Assembly: GCA_009840635.1 (NCBI GenBank)
Contig: VXNL01000092.1
Location: forward strand, 1-55,421
Direction: 5' to 3'
Length of the DNA: 55,421 bases
Source: Acidobacteriota bacterium
GTDB taxonomy: Bacteria; Acidobacteriota; Vicinamibacteria; Marinacidobacterales; Marinacidobacteraceae
The notes beneath the pieces are model-generated. The model was not told the DNA's origin. It worked only from the letters and a program-made list of their open reading frames with translations, and did no database searches. Made by a program: the position numbers and the translations under genes. Positions 15,287 through 24,497 of the stretch are shown here, piece by piece. Within the stretch, counting starts at the first letter, position 1. Each line of letters begins with the position of its first letter.

Positions 15287-18200
15287 TTCGCGTCCTCCTG
15301 TGTCTCGGTGTCCATCATCTCACCTAGCAGATCGACAAGCACTGCATCTGGGCGCTCGGCCTGCGCTAGGACCTCCCGAATCCGGTCCCTTAGAGGCCCA
15401 TCGTAGTCTGTTCCATCCCGCAGGAACAGCGACCGCTCCCGTCCGTCCGACGTGGTGAGGTGGACAGCGGTCAGCGGAGCCGCTCGGGCGTTGCCCTGCC
15501 TAATTATCGCGAGGCGCCGGGCCAGCTTTTGCGCGATACCCCGTATCTCGAAAGCGAAGTGGTCGACGAGTGTGTCGTCCCACCCTTCGACGCGTTTCCC
15601 CACGACGAGCCCCGCGACGCCATTGATCCAGGCTTCGTCGTCGACCTCGACCTTCAGCGCTCGGTCCACGAAGGCACGCAATTCGTAGCTCCCAAGCTCC
15701 ATCAGATGATCTCCGTAGTCCAGCACCATCTGTTTGCGCAGTTCCCCTAGCGTCCGCGTTCCGAATGCCTGAAGGACACTCGCCTTGACTTGGCGACGAA
15801 GCGTCGGCAGTGCGTCCTCGAGTTCGGTCAACGCTCCATCCAACTGCAGAGTGTACCGCTCAATGTCGATGCCACCGGACCCGACCACCTGGCAGGCTCG
15901 GGGCAGTTGATCGAGCAACAATTCAATCGGCTCTGTGGCCTTTCGCATTGCGGTGCGAACGCTCTGCGCGATCGGACTGACGGTCCGCGTACGGCGCGCG
16001 AACTCGGACAACTGTCCCCACCACCGGTAAAGTGCCTCCACGACCTCCTTGATGTCCGTTCTCGGGCGGTCGTCAGCCCAGATCGACAGTCCCTCGACCA
16101 CGGCTCGGAGAACCTCCTTGTTCGCGATCGCCGCGATCCTTCGCAATGCGAAGTTCTTCGGCGACTTCGCAAGTCTCATGAAGTGCGCCTGCGTTATCTC
16201 CGGTTGAAAGCTCCCTCTCTCCATGAGCGCGATGTTGCTTCGGTGGTGCAGCATGTACGCTGCAATCAGCAGAAGCGCGGGTCCAGCACGCAACCCGACC
16301 GGAGGCTCGCCGAGCTTGGCGACGACGGTGTCCACTCCGACGCTTTCGCCACCCTGGGCCATGCCGTCGACCGTTCGCCACGCTGGGCCCCAGCCGAGCG
16401 GGTCGTGCGGCCCGGGATCCCCGAAACGGAGCCGACTCCCCATCCCCCGGTGCATACCGGAAGCGTGGAACAGAGACAAGTAGATCGTGCGCTCCGGCGG
16501 TGCGCCTGCAAGGCCCAGAAACTCCTCTCCCTCCTTGTTGAGCATCAGCCCCAACAGTCTCATTCTTGCTGCAGCGACGGGACTCGACAGGTTGTCGCGG
16601 TTGATCAGTTCGTTGCGAAGAATGGGCGCCGCGCTGAACGTTCGGTCGCACACGTCGCTCAGGAAGCGGTTCAGGCCGGCCCGGGATTCGATCTTCACTA
16701 CCTGGCCCTCATGCAGCCACTCGACGCCCGCCCCGTCCGCGCCCGCTTGCCCAAATGGCAACAGGCGTCGTCGCAGCCCGTTCTCGAGACCCCGTATTCG
16801 GCGCTCGACCTCCGCCCTCGCATAGTCGTCGATCCGCAACTCGCCACAGGTCGCCCCGATCCATCGCCAGCACGCTAGGTCCCGTGCGATCGCCAAGTGT
16901 CCCGGTGCAATACGCTGCACACGAACCACAGCGAGAGGCCCAAGACTCGTGGAGATTCGAGCCGCATCCTTCCTAGCTCGCACACGGTCTTCGTCCGGAT
17001 AGGTCGGTCGCACTACCACTAGACCATCGGAGCCCGAATCCGGGGCGCCATGTTCGCCGATCCGGACCGAGAAACTACGAAGCGTCCCGGTGCGGTGGTA
17101 GTGCCGGTGCGCCACCATCGGCCGCAAGGAAGTGACATGGGACAAGTCCTCATGGAGGCGCCTCATCTCGGGGACGGCCACCTTCGCCTTGTCCATCCAC
17201 TGGTCCAGGTCGACGCTGCTGTGCGACCACAGGCTCCAGTCGGCTTGGGCTTGCCGTTTGTGAATCACCCCCCGCTTCTCGAGCTGTCCCAAGGCCTCCC
17301 TCGCGTCGTCCTGATCGCACCCAACCAACCAAGCCAGGGTGTCGACGTCCGCCGTGAGACCGGGCACGGGCTCCAATACTGCGATCAAGCTCACCGCCTT
17401 TAGCACGCGGCGTACTTCGGCAGGCAGGTCCCCGCACAGCAAAAGGGCGTCCTGCCCGATCTCCCAGCGTTTCTCCCTGTCCTTGTTCTGGAATCGCAAC
17501 GACCCTTGTGCGGCCAGATGGTCGTAGACATCGTCGATTCGGTACCAATTGACGGCGCCGTACACGGTGCGATGCGCGAACTCCTGATATCCAAACGGCT
17601 CGGACGACTGCAAGAAGGCGAAGACAGACCGCTCGTTTTGCCCAAAACGCCGTGAACACGACCAGAGGCACGCAAGCGCACCCGGTTGGAACGGGTAAAG
17701 ACGCTCCCCGATTGCCGCGAGATCGTGGGTTGCCAAGGTAAACAATCCCCGGGTTCCTGCCTCAAGGTATTGAGACCGCGCCGCTGCGCTAACTGCGCCA
17801 CTATGCGCCCGCCGCACGACCAGTGCCTCCGACAAGAGGTAGAGCAGCTGTTCATGGCTCTCGTGGAATGGGATCTCCTCGTAACGCTCTGAAGATCGTC
17901 GCCACTCCCCCTCCACCCAGTCGCCTAGTGTCGCCACGTAGTCGCCGAAACGATGGTGTAGGAACCCGACAACGGCCAAGCCGTTCCGCGGTCCGCCTGC
18001 ACGTTCGGCCAATTGCTGGAACACCGAAGGATCTTCCCGGCCCGGACTGGAAACGGCGTACTCGACATATCGTCCCATCTCGTCGATCAGCACCAACAGC
18101 CCGCCGCCGCTCTCGGCGTTCAACCGTGCGGAGCATCTGGCCAGACAATCGAGAACTGCTTTTGCGTCGCTCCCGTACCCCAAGATCTGCTTGTCCCGCT

Positions 18201-18642
18201 CCTGCGCCGCAACCACCGCCAGCTCGTCGTTCTCGCCGAACTCGGCTCGCGCAAGGTCGAACGTCGCCGTGGCGAGGTCGCTCGTGAGGCTGGCGCGGCG
18301 GCCGACAATCACCAACGGCCGGTAGGCGGGCACCTCGTTGTCCCCGAACAGATTTCTGGCGAGTTTCGTGGCCGGCCCACCTTGGGTTCCCTCATTGAAC
18401 AGTCGCGCCAGCAACAAACCGAAGGACGACTTTCCCGAACCGTACGGCCCCGTCACCCGGAACGCTCGCTGCGAGGACGCTGGCCGTACGCCAGCCAGCA
18501 GCCTGCGGAGGCCGTCTCGAACGGAAGGTGTCAGCACATACCCCTCTAGCGCTCGCGGGTCTTCCAGATCTCGGAGAATGTCGACGGCCCGCACGTACCG
18601 CCGCCCGATACTGATGCGTTGCGCGATCAGTTCCCGGGCCAC
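15283..18642 (-). CDS. sspC: SspC-like large P-loop ATPase
   Basis: 1119 residues from a GTG that overlaps the DUF4007 gene by 16 bases. Near the N-terminus lies Walker A G-P-Y-G-S-G-K-S-S (65-73) and Walker B L-V-L-I-D-E-M-G (183-190), as in large STAND/AAA-like ATPases of defence loci such as SspC and BREX BrxC. The remaining 800 residues hold a probable winged-helix region (about 430-480) and long helical parts with no recognised catalytic motif. In phosphorothioation cassettes the ATPase partner is needed for modification or for its control. The call to SspC rests mainly on the neighbours: cysteine desulfurase, DUF4007 protein and PP-loop enzyme in one coupled operon. A BrxC-like role cannot be excluded by eye, but no PglZ, PglX or BrxL gene is present. 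Confidence 0.75.
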   Translation of the reverse strand: MARELIAQRISIGRRYVRAVDILRDLEDPRALEGYVLTPSVRDGLRRLLAGVRPASSQRAFRVTGPYGSGKSSFGLLLARLFNEGTQGGPATKLARNLFGDNEVPAYRPLVIVGRRASLTSDLATATFDLARAEFGENDELAVVAAQERDKQILGYGSDAKAVLDCLARCSARLNAESGGGLLVLIDEMGRYVEYAVSSPGREDPSVFQQLAERAGGPRNGLAVVGFLHHRFGDYVATLGDWVEGEWRRSSERYEEIPFHESHEQLLYLLSEALVVRRAHSGAVSAAARSQYLEAGTRGLFTLATHDLAAIGERLYPFQPGALACLWSCSRRFGQNERSVFAFLQSSEPFGYQEFAHRTVYGAVNWYRIDDVYDHLAAQGSLRFQNKDREKRWEIGQDALLLCGDLPAEVRRVLKAVSLIAVLEPVPGLTADVDTLAWLVGCDQDDAREALGQLEKRGVIHKRQAQADWSLWSHSSVDLDQWMDKAKVAVPEMRRLHEDLSHVTSLRPMVAHRHYHRTGTLRSFSVRIGEHGAPDSGSDGLVVVRPTYPDEDRVRARKDAARISTSLGPLAVVRVQRIAPGHLAIARDLACWRWIGATCGELRIDDYARAEVERRIRGLENGLRRRLLPFGQAGADGAGVEWLHEGQVVKIESRAGLNRFLSDVCDRTFSAAPILRNELINRDNLSSPVAAARMRLLGLMLNKEGEEFLGLAGAPPERTIYLSLFHASGMHRGMGSRLRFGDPGPHDPLGWGPAWRTVDGMAQGGESVGVDTVVAKLGEPPVGLRAGPALLLIAAYMLHHRSNIALMERGSFQPEITQAHFMRLAKSPKNFALRRIAAIANKEVLRAVVEGLSIWADDRPRTDIKEVVEALYRWWGQLSEFARRTRTVSPIAQSVRTAMRKATEPIELLLDQLPRACQVVGSGGIDIERYTLQLDGALTELEDALPTLRRQVKASVLQAFGTRTLGELRKQMVLDYGDHLMELGSYELRAFVDRALKVEVDDEAWINGVAGLVVGKRVEGWDDTLVDHFAFEIRGIAQKLARRLAIIRQGNARAAPLTAVHLTTSDGRERSLFLRDGTDYDGPLRDRIREVLAQAERPDAVLVDLLGEMMDTETQEDAK

Positions 18643-19562
18643 GCGACTTCCTCGAGGTGTTTCTGCACGTGCCGATCGCCAACTACGTCCATGCCTCCCG
18701 CTCCGTCGCTACGCAGCTGTATATCGGACACGCTGCACAGCTCCTCTAGGTACGCGAACAGAGATCCTTCGTCGAGCCGGAATACGACCCCCGGCGAACG
18801 TCGGCCGACCAGCAAACTCCGTAGTGAGAGTGACTGGCTATCCGCGGCCGTCCCCTGCCAGTAGTCGTTCAGGGCAAACGCGAACGCTCCGACATTCAAC
18901 TGAGGCTTGGGACCGCGCTTCACACTCACTTGAGTGTGCGCGTTGACGGACGATGTCTCGATCAAGTGCAGCTCTTGGAATGGACACCCGGAGGCATCTT
19001 CCCCCGCCGCCGCCGCGTCCATCCGTGCCCAGTCATAGGTCCGCAACAAGATATCGACATGTGTCGTGGCAGTTCTCTGCGTCACAGATCCCCGTGCCGC
19101 CACGGCGCGATTGCGGACGACGTTGATCAGTCGATCTCGCGTGATTTGCGCGTCCTGCAGCTCCAGGAACGTGCTAACCCACGCGCCCAGCCCCGCGTGT
19201 ACCGTCACCATCCAGTGCAGCCGCCAGAGGGACCCCGGGTCCTCAAGGTAAGGATCGAGGCCCACCTCGGCGTCGAGCAGTCGCCGCGCCAGCTCTGTGT
19301 TCTTGGCCAGCCCGCGTTGCAAGGCCAGTAACCCGAAAACCTGCCCCCAGAACCGTATGGCCTTAACCATGTTCTTGCCGAGCCCTAGCGTCAGGATCGC
19401 GCGTTCGTCGTTCGCGAAGAGCTGTTCATCGTGCTGCACTGCCTCATAGAGCTTCGGTAGCCACCCATAGCGACATGTGAACGATTCGTGTCCCGAGAAC
19501 ACGCGGGCATGTCCCCCCGAGGGATTCCAGCCACTATCGACCCCTGTCGTTTCCCGTGCCAT
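18627..19562 (-). CDS. sspB: DUF4007 protein, SspB-like
   Basis: 311 residues from the ATG at 19562, whose A lies in the stop codon of the desulfurase gene (TGATG); a TTG one codon earlier is less likely. The N-terminus has the DUF4007 hallmark F-S-G-H-E-S-F followed by R-Y-G-W-L-P-K-L, then a helical region with L-G-L-G-K-N-M-V. As I recall the family, DUF4007 proteins are the SspB component of single-strand phosphorothioation systems, where SspB acts as a DNA-nicking factor needed for modification. The active residues cannot be assigned by eye. The gene lies between the desulfurase and the large ATPase, the order expected for sspA-B-C-D. Confidence 0.8.
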   Translation of the reverse strand: MARETTGVDSGWNPSGGHARVFSGHESFTCRYGWLPKLYEAVQHDEQLFANDERAILTLGLGKNMVKAIRFWGQVFGLLALQRGLAKNTELARRLLDAEVGLDPYLEDPGSLWRLHWMVTVHAGLGAWVSTFLELQDAQITRDRLINVVRNRAVAARGSVTQRTATTHVDILLRTYDWARMDAAAAGEDASGCPFQELHLIETSSVNAHTQVSVKRGPKPQLNVGAFAFALNDYWQGTAADSQSLSLRSLLVGRRSPGVVFRLDEGSLFAYLEELCSVSDIQLRSDGAGGMDVVGDRHVQKHLEEVAWPGN

Positions 19563-20716
19563 CAAACCGATTGCCCCCGTAGCGCCGTCACCACGGCTGC
19601 CACTTTGGCCGCCGCGTCATGCACGTCGCGCGGTCCTGTGCCACGCCCGAAGCCGATCCGTACCGCACTCCGAACCCGATCACCGTCCAGCCCCATCGCC
19701 GTCAGCACCTTGGACGGGCGAATAGCGCCCGAAGAACACGCCGAGCCCGTGGAAAGCGCCACCGACGGCAATCGCGCCAGTAGCGCCTCCGCCTCGACCC
19801 CGTCGAAACTCACGTTGAGGTTCTGCGCCACCCGCTCGTCTCGGCTCCCGTTTACTGCGTACACCACGCCCGCGGTATCCAAGTGTTCCAGGAACGACTC
19901 TGCCAGCGCAGAGGCCTGTTCCGCGTCCCGTTCGCGCTCCCGGACCGCCAGCGCGCACGCTTCCCCAAACCCCACACAGAGCGGCGTCGGGAGCGTTCCG
20001 GGGCGGAGCCCTCGCTCCTGGCCACCTCCGCTCATTAGCGGCTTCAGGAGCGATATATCTTCCGGCTGTGCGCAAATCGCCCCTATACCTGGTGGCCCGT
20101 AGATCTTGTGCGACGAGAGCGTCGCGAAGGTGATTCCCGTCTCCATATCGACCGGTACCCGCCCAATCGCCTGTGCCGCGTCGGTATGCAGGGGCACTCC
20201 CTGCCCGATACAAAGTGCGCCGATGTCTTCGATCGGTTGGATGGTGCCGACCTCATTGTTGACCGTCATGACGGAAACCAAATCGGCAGTGACCATCAGT
20301 TCCGACAGTGCATCCAGATCCACCACTCCGTCCTCGTCGACAGGAACCGTCGTTACCACGGTGCGCCCTTCCTTCATGCACCCCGCCGCAGTCTCGGCGA
20401 CGCACGGATGCTCGATCGCGCTGATTAACAGGTGACTCCGGCCATGCGCGAAGCTACGTATAACGACATTCGCGGCCTCCGTGGCACTGGCAGTAAACAC
20501 AACTCCTTTGGGATCACCATTGACCGCATCCGCAACCTGCTTTCGCGCCAACTCGATCGCCGCGGCAGCATCCTGCCCGAAGGAATGCTCACTCGAATGT
20601 GGATTCGCAGGCCGTCCCAACCACGGCAACATGACCTCAAGAACCCGTTCATCAAGTGGTGTTGTGGCCTGATGGTCTAGGTATGTGTTCGCCGTCGTCA
20701 TCGAGTTTCCATCCAT
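19562..20716 (-). CDS. sspA: SspA-type cysteine desulfurase
   Basis: 384 residues from the ATG at 20716; a TTG one codon earlier and an ATG at 20701 (closer to the conserved T-Y-L-D-H-Q-A-T-T-P start) are alternatives. It is a class V PLP enzyme of the IscS/NifS group: H-T-D-A-A-Q-A PLP motif, S-S-H-K-I-Y-G-P-P-G with Schiff-base lysine K204, and the active-site loop S-T-G-S-A-C-S-S-G with C327. It removes sulfur from cysteine as an enzyme-bound persulfide; here the acceptor should be the PP-loop enzyme encoded three genes downstream. It is the first gene of the six-gene operon, with no iron-sulfur-cluster genes nearby, which supports a dedicated SspA/DndA role rather than housekeeping IscS. 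Confidence 0.88.
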   Translation of the reverse strand: MDGNSMTTANTYLDHQATTPLDERVLEVMLPWLGRPANPHSSEHSFGQDAAAAIELARKQVADAVNGDPKGVVFTASATEAANVVIRSFAHGRSHLLISAIEHPCVAETAAGCMKEGRTVVTTVPVDEDGVVDLDALSELMVTADLVSVMTVNNEVGTIQPIEDIGALCIGQGVPLHTDAAQAIGRVPVDMETGITFATLSSHKIYGPPGIGAICAQPEDISLLKPLMSGGGQERGLRPGTLPTPLCVGFGEACALAVRERERDAEQASALAESFLEHLDTAGVVYAVNGSRDERVAQNLNVSFDGVEAEALLARLPSVALSTGSACSSGAIRPSKVLTAMGLDGDRVRSAVRIGFGRGTGPRDVHDAAAKVAAVVTALRGQSV

Positions 20717-20719
20717 CAA

Positions 20720-21813
20720 CCGGGGAGCGACCCGCGTGAAGATCTACGAGCAGGCTCGACAGCCCTCGCGCGGTCGGGAGATGCTGGTTCGCCGTGTCTT
20801 AGAGGAAGGCGTGTTGCCGAGGAGACACACGGCTCGGGGGTGATTGCGCGCGCCGCGACAAAGTGCGGGCCCGTTGCCGGGCGGGAAGCCCTCGAGGGCT
20901 CGTGGACGGCTCCTAGTGTCCGTATCGGTGTTTGCATCGCAACAGGGGGAGCGCCGCGCCCAAGTGGTAGCCCTGCGAGCCGCCCCGCGCGCCTATCGGG
21001 ACATCAACCGCGCGCTCGGCGCGGCCGTGGGCATCGTAGGGCAGGTCGCCCAACGCGGTCGGCCGAACCGGCTCTCGCGCTTCGAGTCGGCGTCCGCGGC
21101 GAAACGCCGTGTTGGGCGGGAAGGCCGGCTGCGAACCCGTCGGCTACGCCGAGTCGCCGTAACCGGCGAAGCCAGGCACGCCGGTCAGGACCGTCCCAGG
21201 AAAGATGGTCGCCAGGCACGGTACGGACCAGAACGGACGGATCCGGATGATCTTCTGAGCAGGCTAAGCGCCGGGCACAACCGCCCGGGATGTCCCTTAG
21301 GCAGGCGTACTCGGGCGTGAACCGGAGTCCGTAGACGGCTTGGCGCAGCAACGCGCTCCGGCAACCAGGCAACGAGCCGCTCAACTCCGCGCGCGGGTTG
21401 GCATCCATCAGCCAGAGGTTACCGCGCTACCCATTGCCGCAGCATCCGCTCGGGTTTGACGCCGGTGGACAGGCGGGACGGGACTCTGGAACCACCGGCA
21501 GCGCGGGTTCCGATGACAACGTCCAGGTGTGTAGGCGATCGACAGGTGGCGAGCGTCTTTCGCGCAGGGCGCACGGGGGCCGCGCTTGGTCCCACTCTCC
21601 TCCCCGAGGCGGAGGGCGTGGGTCGGGGATTTCCGAAATCGGGGTCGGTTCTGTGGGACCACCGCGAAAAGGCAGACGTATAATCGATTTAGAATCATTG
21701 GTTTAATGAAAATGTATGGCAGACACCCTCTCCGCCGCCGGGCGGGTTCCTGCGCGACCTGATTTGGTCTTGGAACATGTCGAAACCGTCACTTTGATGA
21801 TCCGATGGAGGAA
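20720..21813. other. gene-poor junction upstream of defence operon
   Basis: About 1.1 kb without a supported gene. Open frames exist on both strands but none shows a recognisable domain, and the Arg-rich composition suggests shadows of GC-rich non-coding or decayed DNA. It must contain the promoter of the desulfurase-led operon at its left end. An AT-rich island at about 21678-21715 includes a perfect TATAAT (21678-21683) on the plus strand without a clear -35 box. No tRNA or complete insertion sequence was found. It is a likely place for the element boundary. Confidence 0.5.
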
Positions 21814-21843
21814 TTGACACAGCCCAAGAGCGCGTAGAAGATT
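21814..21843 (+). promoter_or_regulatory. sigma-70-like promoter giving a leaderless transcript
   Basis: TTGACA (21814-21819), an 18-base spacer, then AAGATT (21838-21843). Only 6 bases separate the -10 box from the GTG start at 21850, so transcription should start at or within a base or two of that codon. No ribosome site is present between them. The same layout precedes two small His/Cys genes at 25754 and 43733. Confidence 0.6.
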
Positions 21844-21849
21844 CGGGAC

Positions 21850-23058
21850 GTGGTTCGGCGTCATCTCACTCCCGCTCTCCAGCGCGCGGCCCGGACGAAT
21901 CCGGTCGTCACCCTGACGGGACCCCGCCAATCGGGCAAGACAACCCTGGTTCGCTCCGTCTTTCCCGATCACCTCTACCTGTCTCTCGAAGCGCCCGACG
22001 TCAGAGAGCGGGCGCTCGCCGATCCCCGGGGACTGCTCGCCGCCTCGGACCACCTGATCCTCGACGAGATCCAGCGGGCGCCCGACCTCCTCTCCTACCT
22101 TCAGGGGCTCGTGGACGAGGACGGTCGGCCGGGCCGCTTCATCGTCACCGGCTCCCAGAACCTGCTGCTGATGGAGACGGTTTCCCAGACGCTCGCCGGG
22201 CGCACCGCGATTCTCCGGCTGTTCCCGTTTTCCATCGCCGAACTCGAGGGCCGGCCTCCGTTCGACCCGTTGGCGGTGGACCGCCCCGAAGCGGCGCCGC
22301 ACCAGGCGGCATCCGCGCCCTCCCGTCCCACCGGCCTCTGGGACACGCTGGCCACCGGCTTCTACCCCCCCGTCCACGACCGGAAAGCGCCGGCGTTCGA
22401 ATGGCTGGGCGACTACGTGCGCACCTACGTCGAGCGGGACCTCCGCGAGGTTCTGCAGGTCGCCGATCTCCGGGCGTTCGAAAACTTCCTGCGGCTCGCC
22501 GCCGCGCGCACCGCGTCGGAACTGAACCTGAACGGCCTGGCGGGCGACACCGGGATCTCGCAGCAGACCGCCCGCCGCTGGCTGAGCGCCCTCGAGATCG
22601 GGTATCTGGCGACCACCCTGCCGCCGCACTTCCAGAACTTCTCGAAGCGCCTGCGCAAGCGGCCGCGCCTCCACTTCCTCGACTCGGGGCTCGTCTGCTA
22701 CCTGCTCGGCATCCGCGACGGCGCGACGCTGGAACACCATCCGCTGCGCGGCGCCGTTTTCGAATCGTTCGTCGTGAGCGAACTCGTCAAGGCGTTCGCC
22801 GCGGTGGGGCGGACCCCGCCGCTGTTCTTCTGGCGCGACGCCACCGGTCACGAGATCGACATCCTGATCGACGCCGGCGACCGGTTGATCCCGGTCGAGG
22901 TGAAGTCGGGCCGCACCGTGACCCCGGGCGCCACCGGCCAGCTCGCCTGGTGGACGGCGCTCCCGGGAAACCCGAATCGCGGTGGAGTCCTGGTCCACGG
23001 CGGGGATGCCGACTACACGTTGAGGGGCTTTCGCGTGGCGCCCTGGTTCCTGCCATGA
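21850..23058 (+). CDS. DUF4143 family P-loop ATPase
   Basis: 402 residues from a GTG. The N-terminal AAA domain has Walker A G-P-R-Q-S-G-K-T-T (about residues 24-32), Walker B H-L-I-L-D-E-I-Q (about 66-73) and the sensor-like F-I-V-T-G-S-Q-N. The C-terminal DUF4143 part (about 200-400) contains E-R-D-L-R-E-V, a helix-turn-helix-like region, and an endonuclease-like fold with G-H-E-I-D-I-L-I and V-E-V-K-S-G. This pattern (E, D, E-x-K) is that of PD-(D/E)XK nucleases. Such proteins are widespread and often mobile; some act as toxin-like modules, but the role is unsettled. The start seems leaderless. Its stop overlaps the next gene (ATGA). Confidence 0.9.
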   Translation: MVRRHLTPALQRAARTNPVVTLTGPRQSGKTTLVRSVFPDHLYLSLEAPDVRERALADPRGLLAASDHLILDEIQRAPDLLSYLQGLVDEDGRPGRFIVTGSQNLLLMETVSQTLAGRTAILRLFPFSIAELEGRPPFDPLAVDRPEAAPHQAASAPSRPTGLWDTLATGFYPPVHDRKAPAFEWLGDYVRTYVERDLREVLQVADLRAFENFLRLAAARTASELNLNGLAGDTGISQQTARRWLSALEIGYLATTLPPHFQNFSKRLRKRPRLHFLDSGLVCYLLGIRDGATLEHHPLRGAVFESFVVSELVKAFAAVGRTPPLFFWRDATGHEIDILIDAGDRLIPVEVKSGRTVTPGATGQLAWWTALPGNPNRGGVLVHGGDADYTLRGFRVAPWFLP

Positions 23059-24491
23059 AGATCCACGGCCCGCTCCTCACCTTCGCCCTCGCGGCCTTGG
23101 CCGCGTGCGGCGAGCCCGCGCTCGACGCATCCCCGCCCGGCGCGCCCCCCGCCCAGGTCGAGTCGGCGCTGCTCCCCAGCTTCGTCATCCGCGGTGAGCC
23201 CACGCCCCGCACCTCCCTCGCCGACCGCATGGAAGCGCTCGGCGTGCCGGGAGTCAGCGTCGCCGTGCTCCTCGACGGCGAGATCGCCTGGGCGCGCGGC
23301 TACGGCTTCGCCGACCTCGAATCGGGACGGCCGGTCACCGCGAGCACCCTCTTCCAGGCCGCGTCGATCTCCAAGCCCGTGGCGGCGCTCGCGGCGCTGC
23401 AACTCGTTCAGGAGGGCCGGGTCGCCCTCGACGCCGACGTCAACCTCGTGCTCACCAGTTGGCGCGTGCCCGCGACCTCGTTCACCGCCGAGGCCCCCGT
23501 GACGCTGCGCGGCCTCCTTACCCATCGCGCGGGACTCAGCGTGTCGGGGTTTCCCGGCTACGGACCGGGCGAAGCGGTCGCGGATGCGGTGGGGATCCTC
23601 GACGGCCGCGGCAACACCGATCCCGTGCGGGTGGTGTTGGCCCCGGGTGAGCGCTGGTGGTACTCCGGCGGCGGCTACACCGTCATGCAGCAACTCGTCG
23701 CGGACGTTCGCGGCGCCCCTTTCCCCGAGGTCATGCGCCGCCGGGTGCTGGATCCGATCGGCATGGTCCGCTCGACCTACGAGCAGCCGATTCCAGCCGG
23801 GCGGCAGGACGACATCGCGACTGGGTACCGCCCGGACGGGACCCCCGTGCCGGGTGGCTGGCACACCTACCCGGAGCAGGCCGCGGCAGGGCTGTGGACG
23901 ACGCCCAGCGAACTGGCCCTCTATGCCGCCGAGGTCCAGCGGGCGTGGCGGGGCGATTCGACGCGGGTGCTGGGAGGAGTGCTCGCCCGGGAGATGCTGA
24001 CGCCGGACGTGGACGACTGGGGACTGGGTCCCGGCATCTCCGAGGACGGCGAGCGTTTCCAGCACGGGGGCTCGAACCAGGGTTTCCGTTCCAACTTCGC
24101 CGCGGCCATCGATGGCGACGACGGCGTCTTCGTAATGACGAACTCGGATGCCGGGTCCCCGCTGGCCAACGAGATCGCCATCACGGTGGCGGAGGCGTAC
24201 GGGTGGTCCGGACCCCGGCCCGCGGAACGGGTGCCGGTCGACCTGCCGGCTGACGCCCGGGAGCGGTATGTGGGGACGTACGTGGTCGCCGAGCGCGAAA
24301 TCGAGTTCGAGGTCGAGCTGGAGGAGCGGGGGCTCGTGCTGACGTGGCGGGGGGACCGCGCGGTGTTCTGGCCGTCGAGCGACTCGACGTTCTTCGACGT
24401 GGAGGATGGACGCGAAGTGCGGTTCTCGTGGGAGCCGGACGGGGTGGAGTTGACGCTCGGAACCCTCCGTGCGACGCGCGTTTTCAGGTGA
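23055..24491 (+). CDS. serine hydrolase lipoprotein, beta-lactamase class C fold
   Basis: 478 residues from the ATG at 23055, overlapping the previous stop (ATGA). The N-terminus is a lipoprotein signal with lipobox L-A-A-C (Cys at residue 15). The beta-lactamase/DD-peptidase fold has S-I-S-K as the S-x-x-K nucleophile box (about residue 109), Y-S-G-G in place of the Y-x-N loop, and H-G-G-S-N-Q as the third motif (about 337). A C-terminal lipocalin-like beta domain of about 90 residues follows (Y-V-G-T-Y onward), as in esterase/PBP4-type family members. It is probably an envelope esterase or peptidase; substrate unknown. Classical antibiotic-degrading activity is not implied. Confidence 0.88.
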   Translation: MKIHGPLLTFALAALAACGEPALDASPPGAPPAQVESALLPSFVIRGEPTPRTSLADRMEALGVPGVSVAVLLDGEIAWARGYGFADLESGRPVTASTLFQAASISKPVAALAALQLVQEGRVALDADVNLVLTSWRVPATSFTAEAPVTLRGLLTHRAGLSVSGFPGYGPGEAVADAVGILDGRGNTDPVRVVLAPGERWWYSGGGYTVMQQLVADVRGAPFPEVMRRRVLDPIGMVRSTYEQPIPAGRQDDIATGYRPDGTPVPGGWHTYPEQAAAGLWTTPSELALYAAEVQRAWRGDSTRVLGGVLAREMLTPDVDDWGLGPGISEDGERFQHGGSNQGFRSNFAAAIDGDDGVFVMTNSDAGSPLANEIAITVAEAYGWSGPRPAERVPVDLPADARERYVGTYVVAEREIEFEVELEERGLVLTWRGDRAVFWPSSDSTFFDVEDGREVRFSWEPDGVELTLGTLRATRVFR

Positions 24492-24497
24492 AAGCCG

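Noticed and set aside
10199..20716. BREX type with a PAPS-reductase-like component
   Set aside because: No PglZ, PglX or BrxL gene is present, and DUF4007 plus cysteine desulfurase fit Ssp better.
19562..20716. Housekeeping IscS/Suf cluster assembly
   Set aside because: No IscU, SufB or other cluster genes are adjacent, while DNA-sulfur genes are.
20720..21813. Transposase or group II intron remnant
   Set aside because: No catalytic motif, terminal inverted repeat or intron domain could be identified by eye.
23055..24491. Antibiotic resistance beta-lactamase
   Set aside because: The S-x-x-K family is broad; the lipobox, Y-S-G-G loop and C-terminal lipocalin-like domain point to an esterase or peptidase relative.
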